NCBI RefSeq assembly: GCF_030247185.1
Contig: NC_080571.1
Span: 39,277,502 to 39,341,501, forward strand
Direction of reading: 5' to 3'
Origin: Malaya genurostris
Taxonomy: Eukaryota > Arthropoda > Insecta > Diptera > Culicidae
Length of the DNA stretch: 64,000 bases
Shown here piece after piece: positions 20,109-31,550 of the stretch. Within the stretch, counting starts at the first letter, position 1; every line of letters begins with the position of its first letter. Below the pieces are notes generated by a model. It had not been told where the DNA came from and made no database searches. It saw only the letters and a list, made by a program, of their open reading frames with translations. Both the position numbers and the translations under genes were made by a program.

Positions 20109-22624
20109 AAAAAATATTTTACTAATATTTGGTGCTTGTTCTCCTTTGTGCCTCTATGCCCGTAGTTGTGGACTGCTCTGATGATTTCGTCTTGTTGAGT
20201 TTCCATTCTTACGTCTTCTAGGAGTATTTCTGAAATGAGAATCTTGTAGGTTCTGTTAGTGGAGCAATATTTTTTGTAGGTTTCCTGGGCCTGTTGAATT
20301 AGTGAAATTGGCATTCTCATGCAGTTTGTTCCTTTTACATGAAGAAAATTCTTGAAAATGTTGATCATGTCGTTTTCTGTAAACTCATGTTTTGATATTA
20401 TGTGCCGGTGGTATTTCGGAAAAACTTGTTCGTACGATGTTATGTCTTTGTTGCCTAATTTTAAAATGATTTGATTCCTGAAAAGGTTAATTGGTTTTTC
20501 AGTACAGGGTATGAAATAATCATCACTCGTGTCTGCTGAGTGAACTGTTTCTAGATCATCACATTCACTTGAGGATGGTTCTACTTCTATACTTCTTAGG
20601 GAATTAGCGTTTAGAGTCTGATTTTCTGGAACTATGTTGATTCTCGAGAGAGCGTCTGCTACGACGTTTTGCCTGCCGGGTTTGTATACAATCTCATAGT
20701 CGAACTCTCCTAGGTTAAGCTTCCATCGAACGATTTTACTGTTCGTGTTGGTTAAGGAATATGTAAGGGGTTGATGGTCTGTAACTAACTTAAATTTCCT
20801 TCCGTAAAGATATGGTCGGAAATGCTTTACCGCCCACACGATTGCTAGTAATTCTTTTTCGGTGGTACAGTAATTTTCTTCTGTTTTATTTAATGTCCGT
20901 GAGGCGTATGCTATTGGTCTATCTTTTCCTATTGTCCCTTGCGAGAGAACAGCTCCAATCGCATAGTCGCTCGCGTCTGTTGTTAAAATGAATTCCTTAC
21001 TAAAGTCGGGATATGTTAGTACGGGATCCATGGTTAGTATCTTTTTGCATTTATGAAAACAGTCGTCGATTTCAGGTGTAGTTTTGAATTCTATGTCTTT
21101 TCTTAGTAATTTTGTCATTGGTTTTACCACCTTCGCGAAGTCTTTTATGAACCTCCGGTAGTAACCTAGCGTGCCCAGAAATTGTCTGACTTCCTTTTCA
21201 CATTTTGGCATCGGCCAGTCTCTAATTATTTTAATTTTATCCGCGTTAGGCTTCACTCCGTCTTCTGACACCGTGTGTCCTAAAAATTTGACTTCCTTTC
21301 TGAAGAACTCACATTTATCCAATTGTATCTTCAGACCGGCGTCTTTCAACTTTTTCATTACTCGTATCAAGTCTTTTTGATGCTCTTGCAGTGAGCTAGA
21401 GAAAATGATTATGTCGTCCATATAGACGAAACAACACACTCCTATTAGTTCTCGCAAAATGCAATCCATTACTCGCTGAAATGTGGCAGGTGCGTTTTTC
21501 AGGCCGAAGGGCATTCTGGTAAATTCGTATTTTCCAGAATTCACGGAAAACGCTGTTTTTTCGGTATCTGCCTCGGCTAGTTGTATCTGGTGAAATCCTG
21601 ATACTAAGTCGATTGTTGAAAAATATTGAGCTCTACCCAATTTGTCGAGTATGTCTGTTATATCCGGAATCGGATATTTGTCATTTACTGTTTTTTCGTT
21701 GAGTTTTCGGTAATCGATCACTAAACGAAATTTTTTTTGTCCAGATGCATCGGCTTTTTTCGGTACTATCCATACGGGAGAGGTGTATGGTGATATCGAC
21801 TCTTTGATAATGCCGTTTTTTAGCATCTTCTGTACCTGTCTTTGTATCTCTCCTTCAAATATCTGAGGATATTTGTAGGATTTTGTATAAATTGGTATAT
21901 TGTCCGCTGTCTTAATTTCATGTTTAATTTTATGTGTAAATGTCAATTTTTCAGATTCTGAGTGTAGTATTTCTTTATTTTGATTGATGACGGTTTTTAG
22001 CGTTTTCTTTTCTTCGTCGTCGTTTAGATGGTCTTCCCGAAAGTTATATTTTTGGTTAATTTCTTGCTTATTTGGCTCTTGGATTACCTGAAATTTGTCT
22101 GTTTTAATTTCATTTAAATTAATTTCCAACGGAATATCGGAATGATTTTGTATTGCTACTATTGCTGTTCTGTTTGTGCTCCGGTAAAGCCCAGGTAATA
22201 AAGAAAATTTTCTCAAATTCATTTCGTTTTGTATCCAGAAGTCTCCGTCTTTTACTGTCTGTACTGGGACATATTGAAATTTTTGTTCGGTCAAGTTGAT
22301 TTTATTCTGAGGTGGAAAACGTTTTTGCATTGTCAACTCCTTTCTTCCGATTTTTATCTTATGTTTAGCTATATCAATCTGTGCTCTGATGTCTCTTAGT
22401 GATTCGTAACCAATTAAGCCATCAAAGAACTCGTGAAATTTGAAAATGTAAAATTTAAGTTTTTTATTAATTTGGAAAATGTCGAAGGTGGTTGACTTTT
22501 CGATTTTATGCGTTCCGTGTATGTTTGTTACTTGTATCCCAGTCTCAGATTTGCAATTTTGAAGGTTAACATGCTCTGGTGAAATATAATTTTTGTTCGC
22601 TCCTGTGTCGATCAAAAACTTCAT
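20075..22624 (-). pseudogene. Ty3/gypsy pol: protease, reverse transcriptase, RNase H
   Basis: 849 codons. An aspartic protease motif DTG lies at residues 6-8. Reverse transcriptase spans about residues 260-460 with 'FRLVIDYRKLN' near 299, 'MPFGLKNAPATFQ' near 371 and the catalytic YMDD at 401-404. RNase H spans about 545-660 (TTDAS at 548-552, TEKELLAIVWAV near 588, 'VTDHQPLTY' near 614, DALSR near 657). The integrase N-terminal His pair (HNYGH) is at 819-823. The product would copy element RNA into DNA in cytoplasmic particles. The protein then shifts frame at 20109-20114 and stops within 9 codons. The 5' side is cut by the LINE insertion, so the region between gag and protease is lost. The RNase H and RT motifs resemble the 17.6/297-type insect gypsy lineage. 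Confidence 0.95.
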
Positions 22625-22810
22625 TTCCCCCCTTGCTAGTAAGTATCGTAATATATGGTATAAAGTTATTGTTTATCAGTCGGTGTTGAACAGTCGTTCG
22701 CACCGCACGCGTATAGCTCTTGGCTCCTGGAATTTTTTTCTGGCTACCTAGAGTTTCATTGATTCAAGGCTTCAGTCTTTTTCAAGGCTACCTGAATCAC
22801 TAACTAAGTG

Positions 22811-22872
22811 ACTAAGTGATACAAAGAGTGATATTAGAGTGACTAAGTGATACAAAGAGTGATATTAGAGTG
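22811..22872 (+). repeat. 31-bp tandem duplication in LINE 5' UTR
   Basis: Two exact copies of a 31-base unit starting 'actaagtgatacaaagagtg' (22811-22841 and 22842-22872), followed by the start of a third. It lies upstream of ORF1, where internal promoters of this clade reside; a role in transcription is only an inference. Confidence 0.85.
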
Positions 22873-22971
22873 ACTAAGAAATTAATCAGCCTTTTTTAAG
22901 GCTAGCTAGGAGTCTAATCGAAGACTAATTTAGCCTAGTTAATTTAATTTAATATTTCATTAACTTCAAAA

Positions 22972-24516
22972 ATGCCTGCGTCCAACCGGAAAGGCAACAA
23001 GCCTAAGGCTAAAAATAATTCAATACGAAATAAATCACAATCCGTTATTCAACATTTTTCTAATAACATTCACGATCTTATAGAATCTGAATGTAAAAAT
23101 AAAAGACAACGGACGGATTTCCCTTCCGTTGATTCTATGCCGTCTAACAATATTTACGAGATTCTTCCTGAATCCGATTGTAGCGACATAGAAGAAAATT
23201 CTTCAAAAATTCCCAAAATGGACGCTTGTCGTTCTGGGAAGAAGCATCAATCTATGCCACCAGTGACGGTGATGATTTCCGACTTCAAAGCATTCCGTAC
23301 TGAGCTTTCTACTTTTCTCCCGGAAGTAAAAGTCTCATTTCAAATCGGACGAAGAGGAGAATGTCGAGTCTTGGTGGATGGATTGGAAGATTACGAACGT
23401 CTTATTCGATATTTGTCCGAGAAACTTCATAAATTTTATTCATATGATATAAAATCAGACAGACCCTTCAAGGCTGTCTTGAAAGGATTATCAAATGATC
23501 AAAGTATTGATGAAATTAAAAATGAACTAAAAGAATTGCTTGGTTTTGCCCCTTCCCAAGTAATACTTATGAAAAAAAGAGCGAATGGTACTTCTAAACC
23601 ACGCTCTGGAATTTCCCATGAACTTTACCTAATACACTTCAATCGAAGTGATGTAAACAATTTGAAAACTTTAGAAAAAGTACGTTTCATTTCCCACATT
23701 AAAATTCATTGGGAACATTATAAACGGCATAATCGTATTGCAAACTTAACGCAATGTCGTCGTTGCCAAGGCTTCGGTCATGGAACCAAAAATTGTCATA
23801 TGGATATACGGTGTTTGAATTGTGGTAAATCGCATTCGAAAGACGATTGTCCAACGAATGAAACCACTGATAAATTTTCATGTTCAAATTGCAATGGAAA
23901 TCATAAATCCAATTATTTGAAATGTCCTGTCAGGGAAAAAATTTTAAACGCTCGTTCGCTTCGACAACAAGTCAAATCAACGACCTTAAATTTACAGAAC
24001 ATACCTGAAAATCAGAAAACCGTTACAAATGCCACGCCTAATTCGGCACTGATTTCTTCGAAACAAAAAACAGGTACGCCAGCCAATTCGTCTTCTAACG
24101 AAAACAATTTATTGACAGGTAGATCGACCTCGTCATCATCTTCTTCTAATGTCAGTTATGCTGGTATATTAGGTAGAAATCTATCACCTATTTCTTCTAA
24201 TGTAAATAATCAAAACACAGGACCGCCTTGCAGTTCTTCTTCTAACGAAAACAATTTATTAATAGGTAGACCGGCCAAATCATCTTCTTCTAATGGCAGT
24301 CTACCTACAAATATTCCTTCAATGCCATTCGCTTCTTTAAATGAAGTCGATTTAGGCGATATAACTGAAAATAAAATGATCTACCTACAAGATCAACTTT
24401 TTCAAATGATCATCCAAATGAATTCAACTTCATCACTTTTTGAAGCATTTCAAATCGGATGGAAATTTGCAAATAATATTATAATGAATTTAAAATTTAA
24501 CAGTGATGTTAAATAA
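22972..24516 (+). CDS. LINE ORF1, gag-like nucleic-acid-binding protein with three zinc knuckles
   Basis: 514 codons, intact. The N-terminus is Lys/Asn-rich. A PRE_C2HC-like domain (about 160-255) precedes three zinc knuckles: C262-x2-C265-x4-H270-x4-C275, C281-x2-C284-x3-H288-x4-C293 and C304-x2-C307-x3-H311-x6-C318. The C-terminus is Ser/Asn-rich with a repeated 'SSSNENNLL-GR' block (about residues 382 and 431). This layout is that of jockey-clade ORF1 proteins, which bind element RNA in ribonucleoprotein particles. The start is the first Met after the UTR repeat. It overlaps the start of ORF2 by 11 bases, which suggests ORF2 is translated by reinitiation or a similar coupling. Confidence 0.93.
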   Translation: MPASNRKGNKPKAKNNSIRNKSQSVIQHFSNNIHDLIESECKNKRQRTDFPSVDSMPSNNIYEILPESDCSDIEENSSKIPKMDACRSGKKHQSMPPVTVMISDFKAFRTELSTFLPEVKVSFQIGRRGECRVLVDGLEDYERLIRYLSEKLHKFYSYDIKSDRPFKAVLKGLSNDQSIDEIKNELKELLGFAPSQVILMKKRANGTSKPRSGISHELYLIHFNRSDVNNLKTLEKVRFISHIKIHWEHYKRHNRIANLTQCRRCQGFGHGTKNCHMDIRCLNCGKSHSKDDCPTNETTDKFSCSNCNGNHKSNYLKCPVREKILNARSLRQQVKSTTLNLQNIPENQKTVTNATPNSALISSKQKTGTPANSSSNENNLLTGRSTSSSSSSNVSYAGILGRNLSPISSNVNNQNTGPPCSSSSNENNLLIGRPAKSSSSNGSLPTNIPSMPFASLNEVDLGDITENKMIYLQDQLFQMIIQMNSTSSLFEAFQIGWKFANNIIMNLKFNSDVK

Positions 24517-27156
24517 TTATTTGAATATTTTAAATTGGAATGCTCGATCTTTGAAATCGAGTGAAGATGAATTTTATAATTTTCTCAAAGTTCACAAAAT
24601 TCATATTGCCATTGTGACAGAAACTTTTCTTAAACCAAATGTAAAATTGAAAAGTAATCCACATTATGTGGTTCATCGATTTGACAGGTTTACTGGAATG
24701 GGTGGTGGAGTTGCCATTTTTGTCCAACGGCAAATTAAACATCGAATTTTACCTTCTTTCAATACTAAAGTTATTGAAAGCTTGGGAATCGAAGTTGAAA
24801 CCATTCATGGAATTTATTTCATCGCTGGAGCATATTTGCCATTCCAATGCACCGGCGAACAATTAAATTTCTTTAAAGGCGATTTGCAAAAACTTACAAG
24901 ATATCGATCGAAATTTTTCGTAATAGGGGACTTAAATGCTAAGCATGTCCAGTGGAATTGTAGGCAAAATAACAGTAATGGTAAAATACTTCATAATCAA
25001 CTCTCAGCTGGTTACTTCACAGTTCTTCATCCCAGTAATCCGACTTGTTTCTCTTCCGTGAAAAACCCGTCTACAATTGATCTGGTTCTAACAGATCAAA
25101 GTCACATTTGTAGTGAACCGATTACTCATGCTGACTTTGACTCAGATCATCTTCCAGTAACATTCAGACTTTCCAACGAAGCTATAATTAATCCAATTAG
25201 TTCTATTTTCAACTATCATAGAGCTAATTGGTTGGATTACAGATCTCACATTGAAAATCATGTGGATCATGAAACTATTTTAGAAAATTCTGCGGACATC
25301 GACACAGCAATTGATAATTTGAATCATTTTATTATCGAAGCTAGAAATCTTTCAGTTCCCAAAGCTCAAACTAAATTAAATTCTCCTATCATCGATGACA
25401 ATCTTCAACTGCTCATTCGGTTGAAGAATGTTCGTCGACGACAATATCAACGTTCTCGTGATCCTGCTATGAAAAACATAGTTAAGGATTTACAAAAAGA
25501 AATTAAACATAGATTTACTCTTTTGCGAAATGAAAATTTCGCTAAAGAAGTTGAACAAATTAAACCATATTCTAAACCTTTCTGGAAACTTTCTAAGGTT
25601 CTTAAGAAACCTCAGAAACCAATTCCTGCTCTCAAGGAAGGAAATCAAATACTTCTTACAAATGGTGAAAAAGCTCAAAAACTTGCTCAGCAGTTCGAGA
25701 GTGTTCACAATTTTAATTTAAACGTTGTGAGTCCCATTGAAAATGAAGTCTCACTGAAATATGATCATATTTCAACCCAAGTGTTATCACACGATGACAT
25801 TATTGAGACGAATTTTGATGAAATTAAATCAATTATTAGGAAACTCAAAAACTTGAAGGCTCCTGGTAATGATGGAATTTTTAATATTCTTATTGAAAAT
25901 CTTCCCGATGTTGCCTTGAGACTCCTGGTTAAAATTTTCAACAAGTGTTTTTCATTAGCTTACTTCCCAAAAAGATGGAAAAACGCTAAAGTAATTCCTA
26001 TCCTAAAACCTGATAAAAACCCAGCAGAAACATCAAGTTATCGCCCAATTAGCTTACTTTCTTCTATCAGTAAACTTTTTGAAAAAATTATCTTGTTGAG
26101 AATGATGTCTCATATAAATGAGAATTCAATTTTTTACCAGAGCAGTTTGGATTTCGTCATGAACATTCAACTACTCATCAGCTTGTCAGAGTAACGAACA
26201 TGCTAAAATCAAATAAATCTTCTGGGTTATCCACTGGAGTTGCTCTTCTAGACATAGAAAAAGCATTCGACAGTGTTTGGCACAAAGGTTTAATAGCAAA
26301 AATGTCCGATTTCCAGTTTCCTATTTATTTGATCAAAATGATTCAAAATTATTTAACTGATCGTACTCTTCAGGTTAGCTATCAGAATCGTAAATCTGAA
26401 TTGCTACCCGTACGAGCCGGTGTTCCGCAGGGTTCGAGCGTAGCTCCAATCTTGTATAATATTTTCACTTCTGATCTTCCAAATCTACCCGTTGGTTGTC
26501 AGAAATCGCTATTCTGTGACGACACAAGTCTGTTAGCCACAGGTAGAAATCTAAGAGTGATCTGCAGTCGCCTACAAAGAAGTTTAAATATTTTCAGTGA
26601 TTACCTGTCTAAATGGAAAATTAAACCAAATGCAGCAAAAACGCAATTAATTATCTTTCCTCACAAGCCAAGAGCTTCTTTTCTAAAACCAAACAATAAT
26701 CACATTCTCAAATTGAATGGCTTGGAATTGACATGGTCTGATCAAGCTAAATACTTAGGTTTAACGTATGACAAAAAACTCACTTTCAAGGATCACATTG
26801 AAGGAATCCAGGCAAAGTGTAATAAATATATTAAATGTTTATATCCTCTTATAAACAGAAATTCTAAGCTCTGTCTAAAAAACAAATTGTTAATTTATAA
26901 ACAAATTTTCAGACCAGCCATGCTTTATGCGGTACCAATTTGGTCAAGCTGTTGTTCCACCAGGAAGAAAACGCTTCAAAGGATTCAGAATAAAATTCTG
27001 AAAATGATTTTGAAGCGTCCTCCCTGGTTTAGCACAAATGAGTTACACAGACTCACAAATATAGAACCATTAGATGTAATGTCACATAATATTATAAGCA
27101 AATTCCGACAAAAATCGATGCAATCTTCAATTGAATCGATTCGCTCTCTGTATTAG
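24506..27156 (+). pseudogene. LINE ORF2, endonuclease and reverse transcriptase, one frameshift
   Basis: The first part (24506-26194) holds an apurinic-type endonuclease: 'LNWNARSL', the catalytic Glu in 'VTETFL', 'GDLNAKHVQWNC', and 'SDHLPVTF'. It then runs into the RT start ('LKAPGNDGI', 'YRPISLLSSISK'). The frame is lost near the T-run 26130-26135, and RT resumes in another frame, open from 26200 to 27156, with 'DIEKAFDSVWH', 'AGVPQGSSVAPILYNIF', and the catalytic box reading F-C-D-D (residues 105-108 of that frame). The usual residue at the second place in this clade is Ala. The C-terminal 'YAVPIWSSCC' and 'LQRIQNKILK' motifs are normal. Upstream ATG is at 24506; an in-frame GTG lies one codon earlier. 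The copy is close to intact and so probably young. Confidence 0.93.
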
Positions 27157-27414
27157 TTAGTAAGTTAGTATATAAGTTCCTTTTCCCCATTACACAATAC
27201 AAGTAGGTTTAGAATTTTCCCTACACAAAAATCTCAGAATTGCGGAAGCAAATAATGTCTTCATGGTAATAACCAAATCATATATATAATAGGGCTGAAA
27301 AGTCACCACTTGTGGCTGAACACCCAATTTAAATCTTATTAATTTAATTTTAACTCATATTCCAATGAATAGTTATTTAAAAAAAAAAAATTAAAAAAAA
27401 AAAAATAAAAAAAA

Positions 27415-28259
27415 TGTCTGAATTTCCCTGATGGACCGGGTTTTTGTGCATTATGTGAATTGGTCGCGTTGTGAATTTGCGGTGGCTTAGATTTGTTTTG
27501 GTAGTTCGGTTTCGAACTCGAACAAGGTGTTTTATTATCGAGTTTCATTCTATAAGCCGCGTTTGCATATTGCACCGTGATATTGTATGCCTCCTCGAGA
27601 GACTCGGGTCGGTAGCTGCTCACGTGCATGGACAAGGTGTCGTTTAGTCCGTCTATGAATCGGGTTACTGACATTAGGCTTATTAGGTTATTTATAGCTC
27701 TGGTTGAGTCTTTATAATCGTCCATGACAGCTGCGGTACTTTTTATCGCTGTGTCTATGGATTTGACTTTATTATAGAACTCACTCAAAGTCTTTTTCCC
27801 TTGCCTTACGTAGAAAAGCGATTGAATGTGAGATGTCAGATCTCTTCTGTCGCCATAGGAGTTCAAAAGAGCCTCCTTGATCGATTGCCAATCTTTAGGG
27901 TTTCCGGCTGCTATTAATACTTCTTTGGCTTCTCCTGTTATTTTATTCTTCACGGCTCTAATGATTTGGTTATAATACGGTGTTCCCGTATAACTTCCGA
28001 ATAACTCTAGCGTATTTTCTGTATCTTCGAGCCATGCTTGAGTTTCATTTTTATTGCCACTGAACGTAGCTAAATTTTTTATTGGGTCAGGTGTCCGGTA
28101 ATTTAAAAACGGATCATCTGCCCTTTCGCGCATTGCACTAATTTGTTGTATTAGTGCGTTTTGGTTTTCTGTGAGGCTACGGATTTGCTCCATCAGCTCA
28201 TCAGCGTTAATTTGCTGTGCCATTTCTCTGTTTTTGTCAAAAGTTTTAGCACGGTTCAT
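27415..28259 (-). pseudogene. Ty3/gypsy gag (capsid), truncated by the LINE
   Basis: On the minus strand the frame opens at Met 28259 and about 281 codons are genuine gag. The last ~25 codons of the open frame (to 27339) are the LINE's A-rich tail read backwards as Phe and are not gag. Capsid-like segments include 'LATFSGNKNETQAWLEDTENTL' type sequence near residue 63 and 'VRQGKKTLSEFYNKVKSID' near 151. Nucleocapsid knuckles that normally follow are missing, as is everything up to the protease. Start chosen as the first Met after the leader. Confidence 0.88.
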
Positions 28260-28712
28260 AAAATATTTTCTTAGTTGAAATCAAAAGAATTTTTTTTTGT
28301 ATGAGGTCGAAGTTTACACTAAGTTTTAGCACTTTCTTGTGTTTCAAATATTCACTTTGAAACACTTGTTAGTATTATCACTGTGTTCACTTTTTGTTAA
28401 TAAGTAAAAAAAAAAATTACTACTTACAGAAGAGTACTAATCCTCATCTGGAGTTATAGGTGTCGTCTTGGCTGGTTGGTTTGTAGGTTGTGACTGGGTC
28501 CTTCCTTCGTCCTGTGTTGCACAAGCTGTATGATATTCACTCAACAGCGGCTTTCTGGCCGGTAACACAAGTGTTCACTATGAACTTTACTTAAGAAGGT
28601 CTTTCGTTGCCCTTAAATTTTTCTATGAAGCTCTTATTTGCACTAAGATTACTTCACTAGTTTCACTTAAGTTTTCAACTTAATTCCACTCACTTTGCCG
28701 TCGACTGCGTCA
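28260..28712 (-). promoter_or_regulatory. Gypsy 5' leader with primer-binding site
   Basis: Between the LTR and gag on the minus strand. Directly inside the LTR the minus strand reads 'tgacgcagtcgacggc', close to the complement of the 3' end of an insect tRNA-Ser. That is the primer class used by 17.6/297-type elements. The rest of the ~450-base leader has no open frame of note. Confidence 0.65.
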
Positions 28713-29043
28713 GTTATAATTCGGGTGGTCCGAGTTTGAAAAAAATATAAACTTTATTTAACACAATACAAAGATTTACAAATGCACAAGACGACTAACT
28801 AAACTGGCTCATTCCAAATGGTTTTGTTTGTCGATCCTGTTGTGTCAGCATTCCTCATCCGGTTGGTTACTGGTAGCTGGATTGGTTTGTTGGGTCATCG
28901 ATTTGTCCGTGGTGTACGTGGTATCTTCTGTCCGCGTGTCGGTTATGAATATTGGCTGGTCAGCTGTTTTTGTGGTGTGGTCGCGATATCGAGTTAGGGT
29001 ACTGGATGGATTTTCCGTAACGTATATATACTTTTTTACACTA
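28713..29043 (-). repeat. Gypsy 5' LTR (single, no 3' partner seen)
   Basis: On the minus strand it begins about 'agtgtaaaaaagtatatata' (29043) and ends 'cacccgaattataac' next to the primer-binding site. Near its end is an 'aataaag' polyadenylation-like signal (28756-28762). The left boundary is approximate. The same sequence is not found near 19100-19270, where the 3' LTR should be, so the element is truncated at its 3' end. Frames across the LTR on both strands are incidental. Confidence 0.6.
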
Positions 29044-29637
29044 ACAATCAACCATGCGTCTCCATTAAAATTCTATTAGGAAGAAACCGCATGGTGCATA
29101 ACTTCTAAAACTAAGCACCATGAGTTTCAATTCAATAAAAACGAGCATGTGGATCAATTTCCATACGTATGGAAATATGTATAGAAAATATTGATTTTAA
29201 AGTCGTTTCTTGAAAATTATTCATTTTATAGCTTAATAATATAATATTTTTTTAAAGCTTTAATAATATAATATTTTTTTGATTTTCGGAAGGGGTTTGA
29301 ACTCCTAAAACACCCCCCTGTATACAGCATGTCCATATTTAAAAAAACACTTTAACGTGTTCTAAAATTATTCAATTAGTACTATAAAATTCAGAATGAT
29401 ATCAAAATCGGAAGTGTGAGTAGATATACATCAAAAATGTTAAATATTTTTTCATATAAGAAATACATTTCCAGCGTGGAACGGTTGCGATAAACATGAC
29501 AAACGATAGAACTACCCTATCTTCGCAAATATGACAGTTAAAGGGTTGCAATTTTGGGAAAATAGCCTCCAGCTCTTTCAAAGGTGGTATAACAATTTCC
29601 CGGCTATAAGCATTACAATGTGGTCGCAATTTGATAG
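29044..29637. other. No gene recognised
   Basis: AT-rich. Contains a short direct duplication of 'cttaataatataatattttttt' near 29230-29280. The minus frame at 29402-29695 crosses into the MITE and has no motif. Confidence 0.35.
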
Positions 29638-29641
29638 TTAA

Positions 29642-30280
29642 GGGCTGAGGCCAGTGTGTTTTAAGGCGTTTTAAAGGGGTATTTTCACGCTTCAAGTCTG
29701 ATTTTCTCAGAAACGGTGACGAATATCAAAAACCCAACTGACAATCTCTTAGAAAATTAGTTTAGATTATTCTGTGAAAATTTCAGAATGATTCATTGAC
29801 TTTAGCGGTCGGGAAAGTCTTTTTTTCTGAAGGGAGAATTGCATAGCTGAAAACACCGTTTTTCAACTTGTTCATTGAATATCTCGCCTTCAAAAGCATG
29901 GATCTAAAATCTATCCTGATAATGTCTAGATAATTTAATTTAGATGCGATAAGTGTAGAAAAACATAAATGTTGTCACGATAAAAATGAAGTGAATTTTA
30001 TTATTGTGAAGATGAATCGATTTCTATGGCGGCGCCATTGTTTTCTGCTCCAGTTTCCTGGTAACGTAAAGAAAAATGAGAGAGAAATAAAATCGACCAA
30101 ACAAGCGGTAGTTTTATTGGATTTTATGTGATGTAGTCAAACTTGTAACCGAAAATATCAAAACTTTCTTGGCCATCCGGTCCATCGAGTATCATTTTGC
30201 ACATATGCGAGAGAGCATGGAGAGAAATGTAATACGCAGATCGAGCCACGTGGTTATACGCGACATACTGGCCTCAGCCC
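29642..30280. mobile_element. 639-bp piggyBac-type MITE, copy 1 (TTAA flanks)
   Basis: Begins GGGCTGAGGCCAGT after TTAA (29638-29641) and ends with the reverse complement, ACTGGCCTCAGCCC, before TTAA (30281-30284). TTAA target choice is diagnostic for piggyBac-type transposases. The interior has no transposase. The copy at 60585-61189 is about nine-tenths identical by eye, over its whole length and in the same orientation. Confidence 0.92.
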
Positions 30281-30940
30281 TTAATTGTCATTGATAATCA
30301 AATTTACAGAAATTTGGCAATTATGATTTGATTATACACTTCATGCTAGTTTTTATCCAGATGTACCCCACAACTTGAAAATTATTTAAAAAAGCCGGCA
30401 AGTAACGTCACAGCCTTAACTTTTCGTTCGTATTAGTTGATTTTGTGAATTTCGCAACTTTCACTGTTTCGCTTCCAAAATAGTAACGGTGCATTTATAC
30501 TAAAGTTTGACTAACTGGCGACACATATTTTCTACCACACAATTGAATAACGCGGAACAAATGAAGGTTAAAAGAGATAGCAACATACATAATTTTTTTG
30601 TCGATTTTTATATCCGATTTGCGAAGAAACAATCTCCATACTTTTTTAGATAGCATTTAGAGCCATTAGAAGAGGTGATTTTGCATAATGTTCCCCATCG
30701 TTGTATTTTGCTCCAATGCAAAGGATCAGGATGATGCAATCTCTCTTAATTGAAGCGAAACTGGCCCTGCGAACGTCCTGCAATTGATTCAACACTGAAC
30801 TGAGTTCTTGATACTGGAACTGAAACTGAGCTCAGGACCTGAACCAACCAGAATGATGCACTTGCTTCATTCCCTGGATCAGTCAACTGCGCAATAATTA
30901 TGTTGATACTTTAGACACAACAAACGTTTTTCTCTATCAA
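30281..30940. other. No gene recognised
   Basis: AT-rich, unique-looking. Around 30790-30850 there is a short run of 'gaactgagttc', 'ggaactgaaactgagctc' words, too short to call a repeat array. Confidence 0.3.
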
Positions 30941-31550
30941 AAACTTATCACTCTCTCAGAGGGTAAAATTTTAAAAGGTGCCCCATAGTAACGTAAGTCA
31001 AAATTGTTTAACACAACGTGTGATGTTCTTTACGTTACTTTTGGGGTCCTGAAAAGGACCGTTAGTGAGTTTTGAATCTCGGCAATGACTATATACTTAC
31101 GGGCGCCATTCCAAGTCATTTGAAAGCCATTTTAAGCCTCGACCTAGAAGAAATCATAAATATATTCGTAACACGTACAATTGCTCATATATTTCAATAT
31201 TGCATACATCTCAAAATTTGAGTGAAAGAAAGTATCAAAATGCAGTACAGAATTCAGTTCCGGCTTTCAGAAGGGCCAAATTTAGTAATTTTCTACGAAC
31301 ACTGTTCGGAACATTTTGCTCAAACGCAGGGCAGTCAAATGCTAGCTTTATTTTCCTTCGTTTGGGACGAATTCAAAATTTTCTCTGTACAAGAATGGGT
31401 AGAGCTTAATCGTGAATATCTCTTGGCAAGGCAGCAACATAATTTCTTTTCCATCCGATCGAAAATATGTTCAGCAATTTATGATAAAATTTTCAGTAGT
31501 GTGAGATAACCACAACTAATTAAAAATTGAAGTTTTCTAGAATGTTTGGT
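30940..31550. repeat. Rearranged dispersed repeat T, copy 2
   Basis: 30940-31010 is the reverse complement of 18450-18520 ('atcactctctcagagggtaa'). 31222-31340 and 31390-31545 match the two other T segments seen at 18870-19030 (inverted) and 18520-18670 (direct). The module order and orientation thus differ between the loci. A 95-codon plus-strand frame (31222-31509) crosses it; not recognised. Confidence 0.5.
31045..31060 (-). promoter_or_regulatory. Histone-mRNA-like 3' stem-loop
   Basis: On the minus strand: GGTCCTTTTCAGGACC, a perfect 6-bp stem with TTTC loop, preceded by CTAAC and followed by CCCAAA. This matches the metazoan replication-dependent histone 3' stem-loop bound by SLBP. No histone reading frame lies upstream on that strand, so it is either a remnant (perhaps carried in a repeat) or chance. 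Confidence 0.45.

Larger units (their letters stand above)
22628..27414 (+). mobile_element. Jockey-type non-LTR retrotransposon inserted in the gypsy element
   Basis: A LINE of about 4.8 kb in the opposite orientation to the gypsy element: 5' UTR with a 31-bp tandem duplication, ORF1, ORF2 and an A-rich tail (27379-27414). The 3' boundary is sharp where poly(A) meets gag sequence. The 5' boundary is between about 22628 and 22680 and cannot be fixed exactly. A possible short target repeat is ATTTCCC on both sides (22623-22629 and 27422-27428), but on the 3' side 7 bases separate it from the A tract, so it is uncertain. Apparently near full length, which is unusual among LINE copies. Confidence 0.88.
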
